Assembly (NCBI GenBank): GCA_021324675.1
Contig: JAJPIR010000036.1
Coordinates: 1 to 45,659, forward strand
DNA length: 45,659 nt
Reading direction: 5' to 3'
Origin: Actinomycetota bacterium
Lineage (GTDB): Bacteria; Actinomycetota; Actinomycetes; Mycobacteriales; Pseudonocardiaceae
The translations under genes were made by a program, and so were the position numbers. The notes below the pieces were generated by a model. That model was not told where the DNA came from, searched no databases, and was given only the letters and a program-made list of their open reading frames with translations. Below, in pieces: positions 34,445 to 42,640 of this stretch; positions within the stretch are counted from its first letter, which is position 1, and each line of letters starts with the position of its first letter.

Positions 34445-34708
34445 AACGAGACCGGTGCCTTGCTGAACTGGAGATCGCCGCCGTCGGTTGCCCCGGCCGG
34501 ATCATCACAACTCATAGGTCTTCCCGGTACCCGCTACTCGTCGCATTAAACATTCCCGTCACGCAGCGGGCCGTCTGCGCGGTATGGGAAGCTGCGACCA
34601 GCGGCTACCGACCGCTGGTACATCCCTGTCGGACTCACCGATGTCGGCGCCCGGTTTGAGCAATGCGCTCGACTATCTCGGATCACCCAGCACCCTTAGC
34701 ATTCGGCC

Positions 34709-35533
34709 ATGACCGATCGCTCTGCTACCAGCCCGGCCGTTCCGCAGCAGGATACCGAGCGGACTTTCGACCGGCTGGTGGATGAAGGCACGCAACGTCT
34801 TGGTCGGTCCTGGTCCGGACTGCTGGCAACCGGATTTCTCGGTGGCCTTGACGTCGGGGTTGGCGTGCTCGCCTTGCTGTTGCTGGAAGAGGCCACCCAC
34901 AGCGCTCTGCTCGGTGGTCTAGGTTTATCACTCGGATTTGTCGCGCTGACCTTGGCGCGAAGCGAACTATTCACCGAGGATTTCCTCGTTCCCGTAGCGG
35001 CGGTGGTGTCTAAGAGCGCAAGGCTAACCTCCCTCGCGCGACTGTGGTTGCTGACAACGGTGACCAACCTAGCTGGTGGATGGGTCATTACCGGCCTGGT
35101 GATGGCGGGGTTTCCTTCGCTGCGTGCCACGGCGGTCGAGTCGGGGACGTTCTATATCGCCCTTGGCATCACGTGGAAAGCTTTCGCTCTGGCCCTCATC
35201 GGAGGCATGCTCATCACGCTGATGACCCACCTCCAGCACTCCACCGACTCCGACGGCGTTCGGCTGATACCCGCGGTCGTCGTGGGGTTCCTGCTAGGTG
35301 CCGGCAAGCTCAATCACGCCATCGTCGCGTCGTTGATCTGCTTTGCCGCATTGCAGGTCGGTGCGCCGTTCGGCTATGCGGACTGGTTGGGGCTGCTTGC
35401 CTTCGCGGTACTCGGCAACATGCTCGGCGGTCTGGGGCTGGTCACCCTCATGCGCTTGTTGCAGATTCCGCATAAGGTGCTGGCCGAGCGGACAGGTAAC
35501 GTCCACCGCAGCGGTGGAACGGAAGTCGCCTAA
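34709..35533 (+). CDS. Formate/nitrite transporter (FNT) family channel protein
   Basis: A 274-residue membrane protein with six to seven hydrophobic segments. FNT-like features include GLDVGVGVLALLLL early on, the broken-helix-like ARSELFTEDFLVPV, the paired repeat around GITWKAFALALIGGMLITLMTHLQHS, and GAGKLNHAIVAS. It resembles the YfdC branch of the family, whose substrates are unclear. The initiating ATG has a weak ribosome binding site. It overlaps the end of the next gene, on the other strand, by 4 bp. Confidence 0.88.
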   Translation: MTDRSATSPAVPQQDTERTFDRLVDEGTQRLGRSWSGLLATGFLGGLDVGVGVLALLLLEEATHSALLGGLGLSLGFVALTLARSELFTEDFLVPVAAVVSKSARLTSLARLWLLTTVTNLAGGWVITGLVMAGFPSLRATAVESGTFYIALGITWKAFALALIGGMLITLMTHLQHSTDSDGVRLIPAVVVGFLLGAGKLNHAIVASLICFAALQVGAPFGYADWLGLLAFAVLGNMLGGLGLVTLMRLLQIPHKVLAERTGNVHRSGGTEVA

Positions 35534-36042
35534 CCGGCAGCGTCTACGTCGTACACCTCGGCCGCGGGAGTCGCCAGCAGCAGCTGCGCCATCTCGCGTT
35601 TCAGGACGGTCAGGCGATTTTCCTGCGGCTGAGTCCGCTGCGGCATTCGCGCCAGGGCAATGAACTCCTCCCCAACGTATCCCTCACGCAGGACAACGGT
35701 CACAGGGCGCGCCCGGTAATTGAGCCGGAAAATGAAACGTTCCCGCGTCGAGCCCAGTTCGGGACGCGCCAAAGCGTCGTCGACGGTATACCGGCCTTCG
35801 GTCACCGCCCGAATAGCCATTTCGAAGGCATCACGGGCTCCAGGTCCGGCGAAAGCCGTCTGCACTTCGATCTCGCGCCGCTGCGGTAGACCATCGGCCT
35901 CAAGAAGCGGCAGCGCCCGTTGCATCACCTTCAGGGCGTGGGCCACGCCCGCAGGGGAACTTGGACCGTGGTAGCGCATCAGATCCTCGAATGTATAGGC
36001 GAGCACTTCGCCCTGGTCCTCGACCTCAACCGTGTCGATCAA
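35530..36042 (-). CDS. Hypothetical protein with FmdE-like N-terminal pattern
   Basis: A 170-residue protein starting at TTG, supported by a strong GGGGAGGAG upstream. The segment YTFEDLMRYHGPSSPAGVAHAL recalls the FmdE/FwdE opening HGHxCPGxA, but the Cys is replaced by Ser. The following REIEVQTAFAGPGARDAFEMAI matches the second half of that fold only loosely. Without the usual Cys ligands a metal or cofactor role would be altered. I cannot assign a function. It converges on the FNT-family gene with a 4-bp overlap and diverges from the next gene. Confidence 0.6.
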   Translation of the reverse strand: MIDTVEVEDQGEVLAYTFEDLMRYHGPSSPAGVAHALKVMQRALPLLEADGLPQRREIEVQTAFAGPGARDAFEMAIRAVTEGRYTVDDALARPELGSTRERFIFRLNYRARPVTVVLREGYVGEEFIALARMPQRTQPQENRLTVLKREMAQLLLATPAAEVYDVDAAG

Positions 36043-36113
36043 CCGAAACTCCTCCCCGGTGCTGATGCAGTCAGGTCCACAACGGTACGTCGAAACCTGG
36101 AATCATCGAGCTG

Positions 36114-36797
36114 GTGGCACCTTTCCCGCGCTGGCAATCGAACGCCCCTCCACGGTGGCGATTCGACGGTGAGATCGCCGCCTTCGGCACGGCCTTGGGC
36201 CACCGCATCGTCATCGGACGATGGTCGGTGTCACCATTTGGCCCCATCAGCGATGTCATGGTCGAGGATCCTCACGGAGCCCGGCTGCTCATCGCTCCCA
36301 GTGATGATGTCGCCGAATTCATCGCCAGTACCTACCGCTTCGATTCGGTCGACGTCACGCCAGTCAACGTGGTCCGCTGCCCTGGGCAACTGCATGTGGC
36401 CGCAGGTCCGCTGTGCAGCGATCTGACCATCGGACGACGTGGCTGGCTCGGGTTGCTACTGCGGGCTGTGCCCCGCCGCGTCGCTAGCTCTCCCACCTGG
36501 GCAAGATTGATCGATCCCTTCACTCGAGCCGTACTACCAGGAGTGCGGACCCACGGTAGTGCCGGATCCGAGCGCAGGGAATGGTACGGAGCCTGGGATC
36601 TTCACCCACTGGTGTCAGTGACCGCTAGCTGGCATGGCACAGACCTCGGGGCGATGGCGGATGTCTGCCCGCCAGTCCGGTTCGGCTTCGGCTCCGCCCC
36701 ACGCCGACCGTCAATCGTCCGGCTCACCAGTACCGTGCAGCTGTGCCGCCAGGCCCGCTTCCGCGGCCCCGGTATGGAGACATGTCTGCGCAATTGA
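36114..36797 (+). CDS. Conserved-looking hypothetical protein
   Basis: A 227-residue soluble protein starting at GTG, 71 bp from the divergent neighbour. I do not recognise a family. It has no signal peptide or membrane helix. Trp- and Arg-rich stretches (APPRWRFDGEIAAFG, IGRWSVSPFGPISDVMVEDPHGARLLIAPS) suggest a compact beta-rich fold, and a conserved-looking WYGAWDLHPLVSVTASWHGTDLG lies near the end. Codon use is normal for the window. An inverted repeat covers its last codons and the following gap. Confidence 0.6.
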   Translation: MAPFPRWQSNAPPRWRFDGEIAAFGTALGHRIVIGRWSVSPFGPISDVMVEDPHGARLLIAPSDDVAEFIASTYRFDSVDVTPVNVVRCPGQLHVAAGPLCSDLTIGRRGWLGLLLRAVPRRVASSPTWARLIDPFTRAVLPGVRTHGSAGSERREWYGAWDLHPLVSVTASWHGTDLGAMADVCPPVRFGFGSAPRRPSIVRLTSTVQLCRQARFRGPGMETCLRN

Positions 36798-36827
36798 CCA
36801 CCCGACGCCCCGACATGTCTCCATACC
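36771..36827. repeat. Perfect 16-bp inverted repeat between convergent genes
   Basis: The left arm GGTATGGAGACATGTC (36771-36786) is matched exactly by its reverse complement at 36812-36827, with a 25-nt spacer. Each arm contains the palindrome GACATGTC. The left arm overlaps the last codons and stop of the hypothetical gene; the right arm lies 16 bp before the end of the convergent DUF3054 gene. A bidirectional terminator is the simplest role. Paired operator sites are also possible. Confidence 0.75.
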
Positions 36828-36842
36828 CGCGGAGTGAGCGCG

Positions 36843-37214
36843 CTACGACGGAATGATGCGGCGCATCGCTGCGCGCCAGCCAAGCAGCAACAGCGCCAAG
36901 CTGGCGGCGGCGACCAGAACGAATGTCACGGGCAACCGGTGGGTGAACACCGCCCGTAAGCCAAGACCGATGACGGTGGTAGCAATCCACACCGCCGTTG
37001 CGACCGGTAACCGTAGCGGTGCCCGCCACGCTCGGGCCACCAGCCAACCGATGACCAACCCCAGCACGAACGGTGCCGCAGTGGTCAGCACTCCGAACGC
37101 ATCGACCACCTCGGCATGCGCATTGCGCCCTATGGCGGCGAACACCAGCACGGCTACCACGTCGGCTCCTGCGGCGATCGTCAGCGTTGCCGGTCCGACG
37201 GTCGGCATGGCCAC
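36843..37214 (-). CDS. DUF3054 family membrane protein
   Basis: A 123-residue protein with four hydrophobic segments, matching the small DUF3054 family: ADVVAVLVFAAIGRNAHAEV, then APFVLGLVIGWLVARAW, VATAVWIATTVIGLGLRAVFTHRLPVTFVLVAAASLALLLLGWRA. Start is GTG at 37214 or ATG at 37208. Function is unknown. It is convergent with the previous gene. Confidence 0.88.
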   Translation of the reverse strand: MAMPTVGPATLTIAAGADVVAVLVFAAIGRNAHAEVVDAFGVLTTAAPFVLGLVIGWLVARAWRAPLRLPVATAVWIATTVIGLGLRAVFTHRLPVTFVLVAAASLALLLLGWRAAMRRIIPS

Positions 37215-37294
37215 GTCAGCAGCCTAAGCCCCTGTTGCCCGGCCTCGGCACACGGCTCCACGACGCACCGGGAGCCTGTTGCCAGGCTTCCCCA

Positions 37295-37648
37295 TTAGCG
37301 CTGATCCTTGACCAACATCGCATCGAGCCGGGCAACAACCACATCAGCGTGCAGCGGGACCGTATTTTCTCTTAGCGGACCAGAACCGCGCAGTTGCACC
37401 TTCGCTGGAAACTCGTCGTCGGAGCGCTCGTCGTCAGTCTCGATGCCAGCTAGATAAGCGTCGCCCGTCCATACAGTGCTGTCGGGAAGGTGCAATTCGA
37501 CCGCCACATCGCTTCCCAGTTCGTTGGACCGCGACTTGTCCTGGGTAGTGACCGACCAGCTCACCAAGGGAGCGATTTGTTGAGCAATCTCCAATTTGCC
37601 AGGCCTGAGTGGGCCATCGTCAATGCGGCACATCACTTCGACACTCAT
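37295..37648 (-). CDS. Hypothetical protein
   Basis: A 117-residue protein with a good GGAGGT before the ATG at 37648. It has no signal peptide or membrane helix. The middle is acidic (GIETDDERSDDEFPAKV) and the rest is beta-rich (LGSDVAVELHLPDSTVWTGDAYLAGI). I do not recognise a family. The clear ribosome binding site and uninterrupted frame support a real gene. Confidence 0.55.
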   Translation of the reverse strand: MSVEVMCRIDDGPLRPGKLEIAQQIAPLVSWSVTTQDKSRSNELGSDVAVELHLPDSTVWTGDAYLAGIETDDERSDDEFPAKVQLRGSGPLRENTVPLHADVVVARLDAMLVKDQR

Positions 37649-38053
37649 GCTCTACCTCCGTTTGCGTGGTGCCATCCTGCCTTCCCCAATCTGGCAGTCA
37701 GGCGTCCGTGAAGTGCGCCGCTGAGCCGAGGCTACGGCAAGTAGGGAGGGTCTGGTGCAGGACGGTTGACCGGCCCGCAGCAAGAATCCACCCCACCGAG
37801 GTGAATCGTTGCGCATACCTTCAGGGTGAATCGTCGCGCATACCTTCAGGCTGCGCCAGCAGCCCCACAGTATCGCCCAGCCTGTATGCCGCCGGTTGGT
37901 CTCGGCAGGACGCGCGAGCGAATCACCTGGTGACGTATGATCAACCAGGCATAGCCGCAACCAGCGTCACGGATCACTTCGACGATCTCGAGGATCTCGC
38001 CATCCTCCTTGAGCGCGTCGTGCTGAGCCGGGTGCGGGTCACGGGGAGGCATC
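37649..38053. other. Gene-free stretch with a short tandem duplication
   Basis: Several open frames cross this 405-bp gap on both strands, but none has a ribosome binding site or recognisable content. The only clear structure is the two-copy repeat at 37800-37849. The metallopeptidase promoter should lie toward the right end, with GGGGAGG just before its ATG. Confidence 0.5.
37800..37849. repeat. Two tandem copies of a 25-bp unit
   Basis: The unit GGTGAATCGTTGCGCATACC plus TTCAG is at 37800-37824 and again at 37825-37849, with a single T-to-C change. The copies are head to tail without spacer. It may be a recent slippage duplication, or a pair of protein-binding sites. Confidence 0.8.
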
Positions 38054-38968
38054 ATGCGCTTCGATGAAGGCACCGACCTCGACACCTCGCAAGTCGATGA
38101 CCAGCGCGGTCGTGGCGGCCTCGGCGGCCGAGTCGCAATCGGTGGTGGTGGCGTCAGTCTGGTCGGCCTGCTGCTCTACTTTCTGCTCTCCCAGCTCGCC
38201 GGTGGGTCCAGCAGTCCGCTACCGAACGGTTTGCCTAATCTGGGCACAGGGCAGACTGCCGACGACACGCAACTTAGCCAGAGTTGCCGGCACGGCAGCG
38301 ACGCAAACACCAAGCTCGACTGCGAGGTCGTCGGCGTCGATAACTCGCTCGACGCCTACTGGAGTGACACATTCGCCCACACCGGCCAGCCCTTCCGCAA
38401 GCCGCGGATCACCTTTTTCAACGGCGGGGTGAACACAGGCTGCGGTGCTGCCAGCGCAGACGTCGGCCCGTTCTACTGCCCAGCCGATCGCGAGATCTAC
38501 ATCGACTTGGGTTTTTTCCAGGAGCTTCAGCAGCGCTTCGGCACCCAAGGCGGTCCCTTCGCCCGCGCGTACGTGATCGCCCACGAGTACGGCCACCACG
38601 TGCAGAACCTGCGCGGCACCACACGCCAGGTCCAAGCGGGCGAATCCGGGCCGACCTCCGGCTCAGTACGGCTCGAATTGCAGGCCGACTGCTACGCCGG
38701 GGTCTGGGCGAAGCACGCGAGCACCACACCGGGACCGTCCGGCCAGCCACTGATCACTGACGTGACGGACGCGGACGTCAACGCAGCACTCGATACCGCC
38801 GCCCACATCGGTGACGACTACATTCAATCCCACCTCGGTGGCGGTCGCGTTAACGAAAGCCAGTTCACTCACGGCACCTCCGAGCAGCGCCAGAAGTGGT
38901 ACAGCGCTGGGTACCAGTCCGGGGATCCGTCACGTTGCAACACCTTCGACACGCCCGACCTCGGCTGA
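38054..38968 (+). CDS. Neutral zinc metallopeptidase (YpfJ/KPN_02809 family)
   Basis: A 304-residue membrane-anchored protein. After a Gly-rich charged leader comes one transmembrane helix (about residues 33-49). The extracytoplasmic part has the HExxH zinc motif HEYGHH (H177, E178, H181), a downstream ELQADCYAGVWA carrying a likely third ligand, and the closing segment TSEQRQKWYSAGYQSGDPSRCNTF. This order is characteristic of the putative neutral zinc metallopeptidase family. GGGGAGG precedes the ATG. Substrates are unknown. Confidence 0.92.
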   Translation: MRFDEGTDLDTSQVDDQRGRGGLGGRVAIGGGGVSLVGLLLYFLLSQLAGGSSSPLPNGLPNLGTGQTADDTQLSQSCRHGSDANTKLDCEVVGVDNSLDAYWSDTFAHTGQPFRKPRITFFNGGVNTGCGAASADVGPFYCPADREIYIDLGFFQELQQRFGTQGGPFARAYVIAHEYGHHVQNLRGTTRQVQAGESGPTSGSVRLELQADCYAGVWAKHASTTPGPSGQPLITDVTDADVNAALDTAAHIGDDYIQSHLGGGRVNESQFTHGTSEQRQKWYSAGYQSGDPSRCNTFDTPDLG

Positions 38969-39211
38969 GACCACCAGCACCGAGGCAACCATAGCCACGC
39001 CGGCCTTGGCATCAGGGCAACGTCACGGACCACCGCACCAGCGTTCTGTTGCTCCCGTCCATGATCGTAAGGTGGTTCGGCGCGGCGATGAGCCGAGATG
39101 CTCAGTGGGCTCTGAGTGACTCCCAGCGAACTTTCAGCTGCCTCGCACAACGGTTTTTGTAACGAAACGTCCCTTCTGAGGTCTCACGTACTCGACCGAG
39201 GAGGGCTGACC

Positions 39212-39493
39212 ATGCATCGTGGCCGGACAGCACTTCGAGGCAGCGTCCTGGCGCTTTGTGCTGCTGGCGCGGTGGCACTTGGCGCAGGTTCGGCGCCGGC
39301 CAGCACGGTGACCCCGGCCCCGCGGGGTTCTGGCATCAGTTCCAGCCAGGTATACCGCGCAGACTGGGACTACTGCGATGACTGGAACCATCGCGGCGAC
39401 TCGCATTGCCGTGGAGACCGCTGGACCTGGGATCCGGCCCATCATTGCTGGGTTCATGATCGATGGGACGGCCACCACTGGAACCGCCGGTGA
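39212..39493 (+). CDS. Small secreted Trp/His/Asp-rich protein
   Basis: A 93-residue protein. GAGGAGGG at 39198-39205 supports the ATG at 39212. The signal peptide (RGSVLALCAAGAVALGAGSAPAS) should be cut near residue 32. The mature part is short and aromatic: DWDYCDDWNHRGDSHCRGDRWTW, HHCWVHDRWDGHHW. Three Cys residues and many His/Asp suggest a disulfide or metal binding. I do not recognise a family. Confidence 0.7.
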   Translation: MHRGRTALRGSVLALCAAGAVALGAGSAPASTVTPAPRGSGISSSQVYRADWDYCDDWNHRGDSHCRGDRWTWDPAHHCWVHDRWDGHHWNRR

Positions 39494-39847
39494 GTGTCTT
39501 CGCCAAAAGAAGCGATGATCCAACGTTGACGGGCCCATCCCGCGGATTCATGCAGGTCCGTGGGTTAGGCTCGGCCCTCCTCAGTGGCGATGGAGGTTCA
39601 GCGTTACCACGCGGCGTAAGCGAAGCGCCAGACCGCTGGTCAGTGGTTCGACGTCAAGTGGCGACCAGTACCGGTCCATGCGACCAGGTCGGTCGTTGAA
39701 CGCTGAGGGCGAATTGCGTGCCCCTACGGCTAGCGGGCCGGTCGAAGATATCGCCGCTTCATCGGTCGCGGACAGGACCTATGAAGTGGCACGCAGCAGT
39801 GAAGCCAGAAGCAGTTCATGTCAGGTGGCAGGAGGGGCGGGCGGGCG
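39494..39847. other. Intergenic stretch without a supported gene
   Basis: About 350 bp between the small secreted protein and the PAP2-family gene. Short open frames exist on both strands, but none shows a recognisable product. GGAGGGG at 39831-39837 is the likely ribosome binding site of the following gene. Confidence 0.5.
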
Positions 39848-41155
39848 GTGGGTCACCACTCGTTGGGCAAGATCGTCGTCGCATCCAGCTGGACTGGCAG
39901 AAGATCATGGGCGCATGGGCTCCAGGTAGCTGAGACGATCTCACCGCGTCACACGACCGCATGGCCGCCGATCCGGGTCGTGGCAGCGGTGAGCTATCTG
40001 CTGGGCTTTGCCGCGCAGTGCCTCTGGTGGGGATGGCCGACCGACACGCTACTCATCTTCGCCTGGCTAGGCGCCGGGGCGCTGTGCTGGAACGTTGGCC
40101 AACCATGGCGGGTGGCATTGCGCTGGGTGCGTGACTGGGGTCCTGTCTGTGCTGCGTTGGTGGGTTATGACTACAGCCGCGGACTGGCCGCACACGGACT
40201 GGCACCACACGTCACGGCGATGATCAAGGTTGATGAGTTCCTCGCCGGTGGCCGGCTGCCAACGCTGTGGTTGCAGCAGCATCTCTATGACCCGCAGCGA
40301 GTGCACTGGTGGGACGTGCTGGCTTCGGTGGTCTACCTGTCCCATTTCGTCGCGGTACCCGGAGTCGCTGGCGTGCTGTGGCTGCGTCGACGGCAGATGT
40401 GGTCGGCCTTCGTGCGGCGTTGGCTGTTGCTGGCCATCGCCGGTGTTGCGACCTACCTGGCCTACCCCGCGGCGCCACCCTGGTGGGCCTCGGTACACGG
40501 CTACCTTGGTGAGCACGTCGAGCGGCTCTCAGCACGAGGCTGGGCCGCTTTAGGCCTGGACAGCACGGGGCCGCTGTTCAACCAGGGTCAGGCGCTGGCT
40601 AACCCGGTTGCCGCAATGCCGTCGCTGCATGCCGCGTTCTCGATGTTCCTCGCCGTGTTCTTCTTCCCCAGAGTGCGCCAGCGATGGCGACTGCTGCTAT
40701 TTGCCTATCCGCTGACGATGATGTTCACGGTGCTGTATTGCGCCGAGCATTACGTTGTCGACGTGCTTGCTGGGTGGGGTTACGTTCTTGCGACCTGCGG
40801 GCTGGTGGGCTTTGTCGAGCGGCGATGGCAGCACAACACCGGTGTTTCCGAGCGGGGACGCCACCGTCGCCATACTCGCTGCTTCCCCGGCTATCCCCGG
40901 CGTGCTCCGCTTACCGCACCCGCATCGTCGTCGCCGGTGCCGGCGGGTGGCGTGGTTGACCACAAGGATCGGCAACTCGCCGGCAATCCGCCCCGGTACA
41001 GCCAGCCTGGGACTGCAGGCGGTCCTGCTGCGCCGTGGCGAACGGCCAGTCCGGTTCATTGCAGACTTGAATGGCACAGTCCTCAGGTGCCAGGGGAAGT
41101 AGAACAAATCGGTCATCCGCATGTTCGCTGCGCGGTCGCTGGACCAGCTGGTTAA
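39848..41155 (+). CDS. PAP2-superfamily membrane phosphatase/phosphotransferase
   Basis: A multi-span membrane protein. I use the GTG at 39848 with GGAGGGG upstream; an ATG at 39818 is in frame. Helices run from VVAAVSYLLGFAAQCLWW. The PAP2 active-site motifs are PSLHAAFSMFLAVFFFP and CAEHYVVDVLAGWGYVLA, preceded by YLAYPAAPPWW. The arrangement is that of the PAP2_3/inositolphosphotransferase-like group acting on lipid phosphates. The recognisable protein ends near VGFVERRW (about 40830). The last 105 or so residues are low-complexity and Pro/Arg-rich, as if the original stop were lost by a frameshift. Confidence 0.85.
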   Translation: MGHHSLGKIVVASSWTGRRSWAHGLQVAETISPRHTTAWPPIRVVAAVSYLLGFAAQCLWWGWPTDTLLIFAWLGAGALCWNVGQPWRVALRWVRDWGPVCAALVGYDYSRGLAAHGLAPHVTAMIKVDEFLAGGRLPTLWLQQHLYDPQRVHWWDVLASVVYLSHFVAVPGVAGVLWLRRRQMWSAFVRRWLLLAIAGVATYLAYPAAPPWWASVHGYLGEHVERLSARGWAALGLDSTGPLFNQGQALANPVAAMPSLHAAFSMFLAVFFFPRVRQRWRLLLFAYPLTMMFTVLYCAEHYVVDVLAGWGYVLATCGLVGFVERRWQHNTGVSERGRHRRHTRCFPGYPRRAPLTAPASSSPVPAGGVVDHKDRQLAGNPPRYSQPGTAGGPAAPWRTASPVHCRLEWHSPQVPGEVEQIGHPHVRCAVAGPAG

Positions 41156-41263
41156 CCACCCATCGTTGGCGCCTACGATCAACTGCGCGCCGCAATGATG
41201 CGCCTACCGGTGTTGGCTGCACTGAAGATGGTGTGGAAGGACAGGTCGTGACAGGCTTCGCCA

Positions 41264-42421
41264 GTGACGAGGATTGTGATCGTCGGCGCCGGGATCGTCG
41301 GTGCTGCCCTGGCCGACAGGTTGGCCGCGCGGCGAGGCGGTGACGTAGTTCTCATCGACCGGTCGTCGCCGGGCTTGGGAACTAGTCGCGCCAGCTTTGC
41401 ATGGCTCAACGCGAACAAGAAGCTGCCGCGCGCCTACTTCGACTTTTCGGTCGAGGCGATGCGTGAGTGGGGCCACCTGGGCGGCGAATTCGGCCAACCT
41501 TCCTGGTATCAAGCAGCGGGAAATCTTGCTTGGGCGAGATCGCCGCGGGCGCGCGACGAACTCGTCGAACGGGTTGACCGGCTCCGAGGTTGGGGATACG
41601 GGGCTGAAGTGATCACAGTGTCCCGGGCGCGAGAACTCGAACCCAACGTGACGATCCCCTCCGACGCCCAGATCGCGTTTTTCCCTGACGAGGGATACAT
41701 CCATGGCGGTCAAGCAGCGCAGGCGCTTGTTCAGCGAGCTTTGTCTCTGGGCGCAACGCTCATCACGGACGTGGAAGTCAGCGACCTTGTCGTTAACCAC
41801 AATCGGGTAACCGGCGTGCGCCTTGCCGATGGCGAACGAATCGCCGCAGAGACCGTCGTGTGCTGCGCGGGCTGGCGAAGCCCTGAGCTACTCGCGCCGT
41901 TGGGCATCGACCTGGCCCTCGTCCCCGCCTCCACGCCAGGATCGGGAACACGGGCCCTTACGGTCACGATCGGGCGGATCGTGCCGCAACCTGATCGTGT
42001 CGTCCACACCCCAGAGCTCGATGTGCGCCCGAACGGCGAGGGCCAGCTTCTTCTGGAGGCCGGTGACATTGACAGTCGCGTCGATATCGCGGGTGGAGAC
42101 GATGACCTGGACGAGTGCGCGCAGGAGCTTTTCACCCGAGCTCGCAGGCTCGTCCCAGCAGCCGTGTCAGCCAGGATCGTGGAAGCGTCACTATGCGTGC
42201 GACCGCTACCGATCGACGGCCATCCCCTCGTGGGGCCGGTGTCGGGTCTCCCGGGTCTCTACATTGCCGTAACACACAGTGGAATCACTCTGGCACCTGC
42301 TCTTGCTCGCCATGCTTCCCTGGAACTTCTCGGCGCCGAGAGCCCGATACTTCGGCATTATCGTCCCGACCGCGCCTCGACCGGAGTCCCGCTAGAGCAG
42401 GCTGAGGAGGGTAGCCTTTAG
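41264..42421 (+). CDS. FAD-dependent oxidoreductase (D-amino-acid-oxidase/glycine-oxidase-like)
   Basis: A 385-residue flavoprotein of the DAO family starting at GTG. The N-terminus RIVIVGAGIVGAALADRL is the FAD-binding Rossmann motif, followed by VVLIDRSSPGLGTSRASF. The GGQAAQALVQRALSLGATL segment and VVCCAGWRSPELLAPLGI are typical, and the second FAD-contact region reads LPIDGHPLVGPVSGLPGLYIAVTHSGITLAPALA. It should oxidise an amine or amino acid. The ribosome binding site is poor, so a nearby alternative start is possible. It precedes glutamate decarboxylase by 219 bp. Confidence 0.9.
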   Translation: MTRIVIVGAGIVGAALADRLAARRGGDVVLIDRSSPGLGTSRASFAWLNANKKLPRAYFDFSVEAMREWGHLGGEFGQPSWYQAAGNLAWARSPRARDELVERVDRLRGWGYGAEVITVSRARELEPNVTIPSDAQIAFFPDEGYIHGGQAAQALVQRALSLGATLITDVEVSDLVVNHNRVTGVRLADGERIAAETVVCCAGWRSPELLAPLGIDLALVPASTPGSGTRALTVTIGRIVPQPDRVVHTPELDVRPNGEGQLLLEAGDIDSRVDIAGGDDDLDECAQELFTRARRLVPAAVSARIVEASLCVRPLPIDGHPLVGPVSGLPGLYIAVTHSGITLAPALARHASLELLGAESPILRHYRPDRASTGVPLEQAEEGSL

Positions 42422-42640
42422 CCTCCGAGTACCATCACCGGTAACTACCGCTGAAGCCAAGCCATCGGGCTTCACCGGCCTCTCTGTCAAGGATGACGGC
42501 GCACCTCACGATTGCAGGCAATCAATACAGCCGGGTAGCTCAGCGCTTGAGGTCAACCGCAGCAGGCACATTCCGTAGCGTGAACGCAAATTTCGATCGT
42601 GGAACGCGATGCGCACACCTGTCCGACTACTGTCAGTTCC

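Noticed and set aside
37652-38085. Open frames on both strands in the gap before the metallopeptidase
   Set aside because: No ribosome binding site, no recognisable domain, and the frames overlap each other; they look like chance openings in high-GC DNA.
42530-42600. tRNA-like start GCCGGGTAGCTCAGC
   Set aside because: Only the 5' acceptor/D-arm-like sequence is present; no anticodon arm, T-arm or matching 3' acceptor follows.
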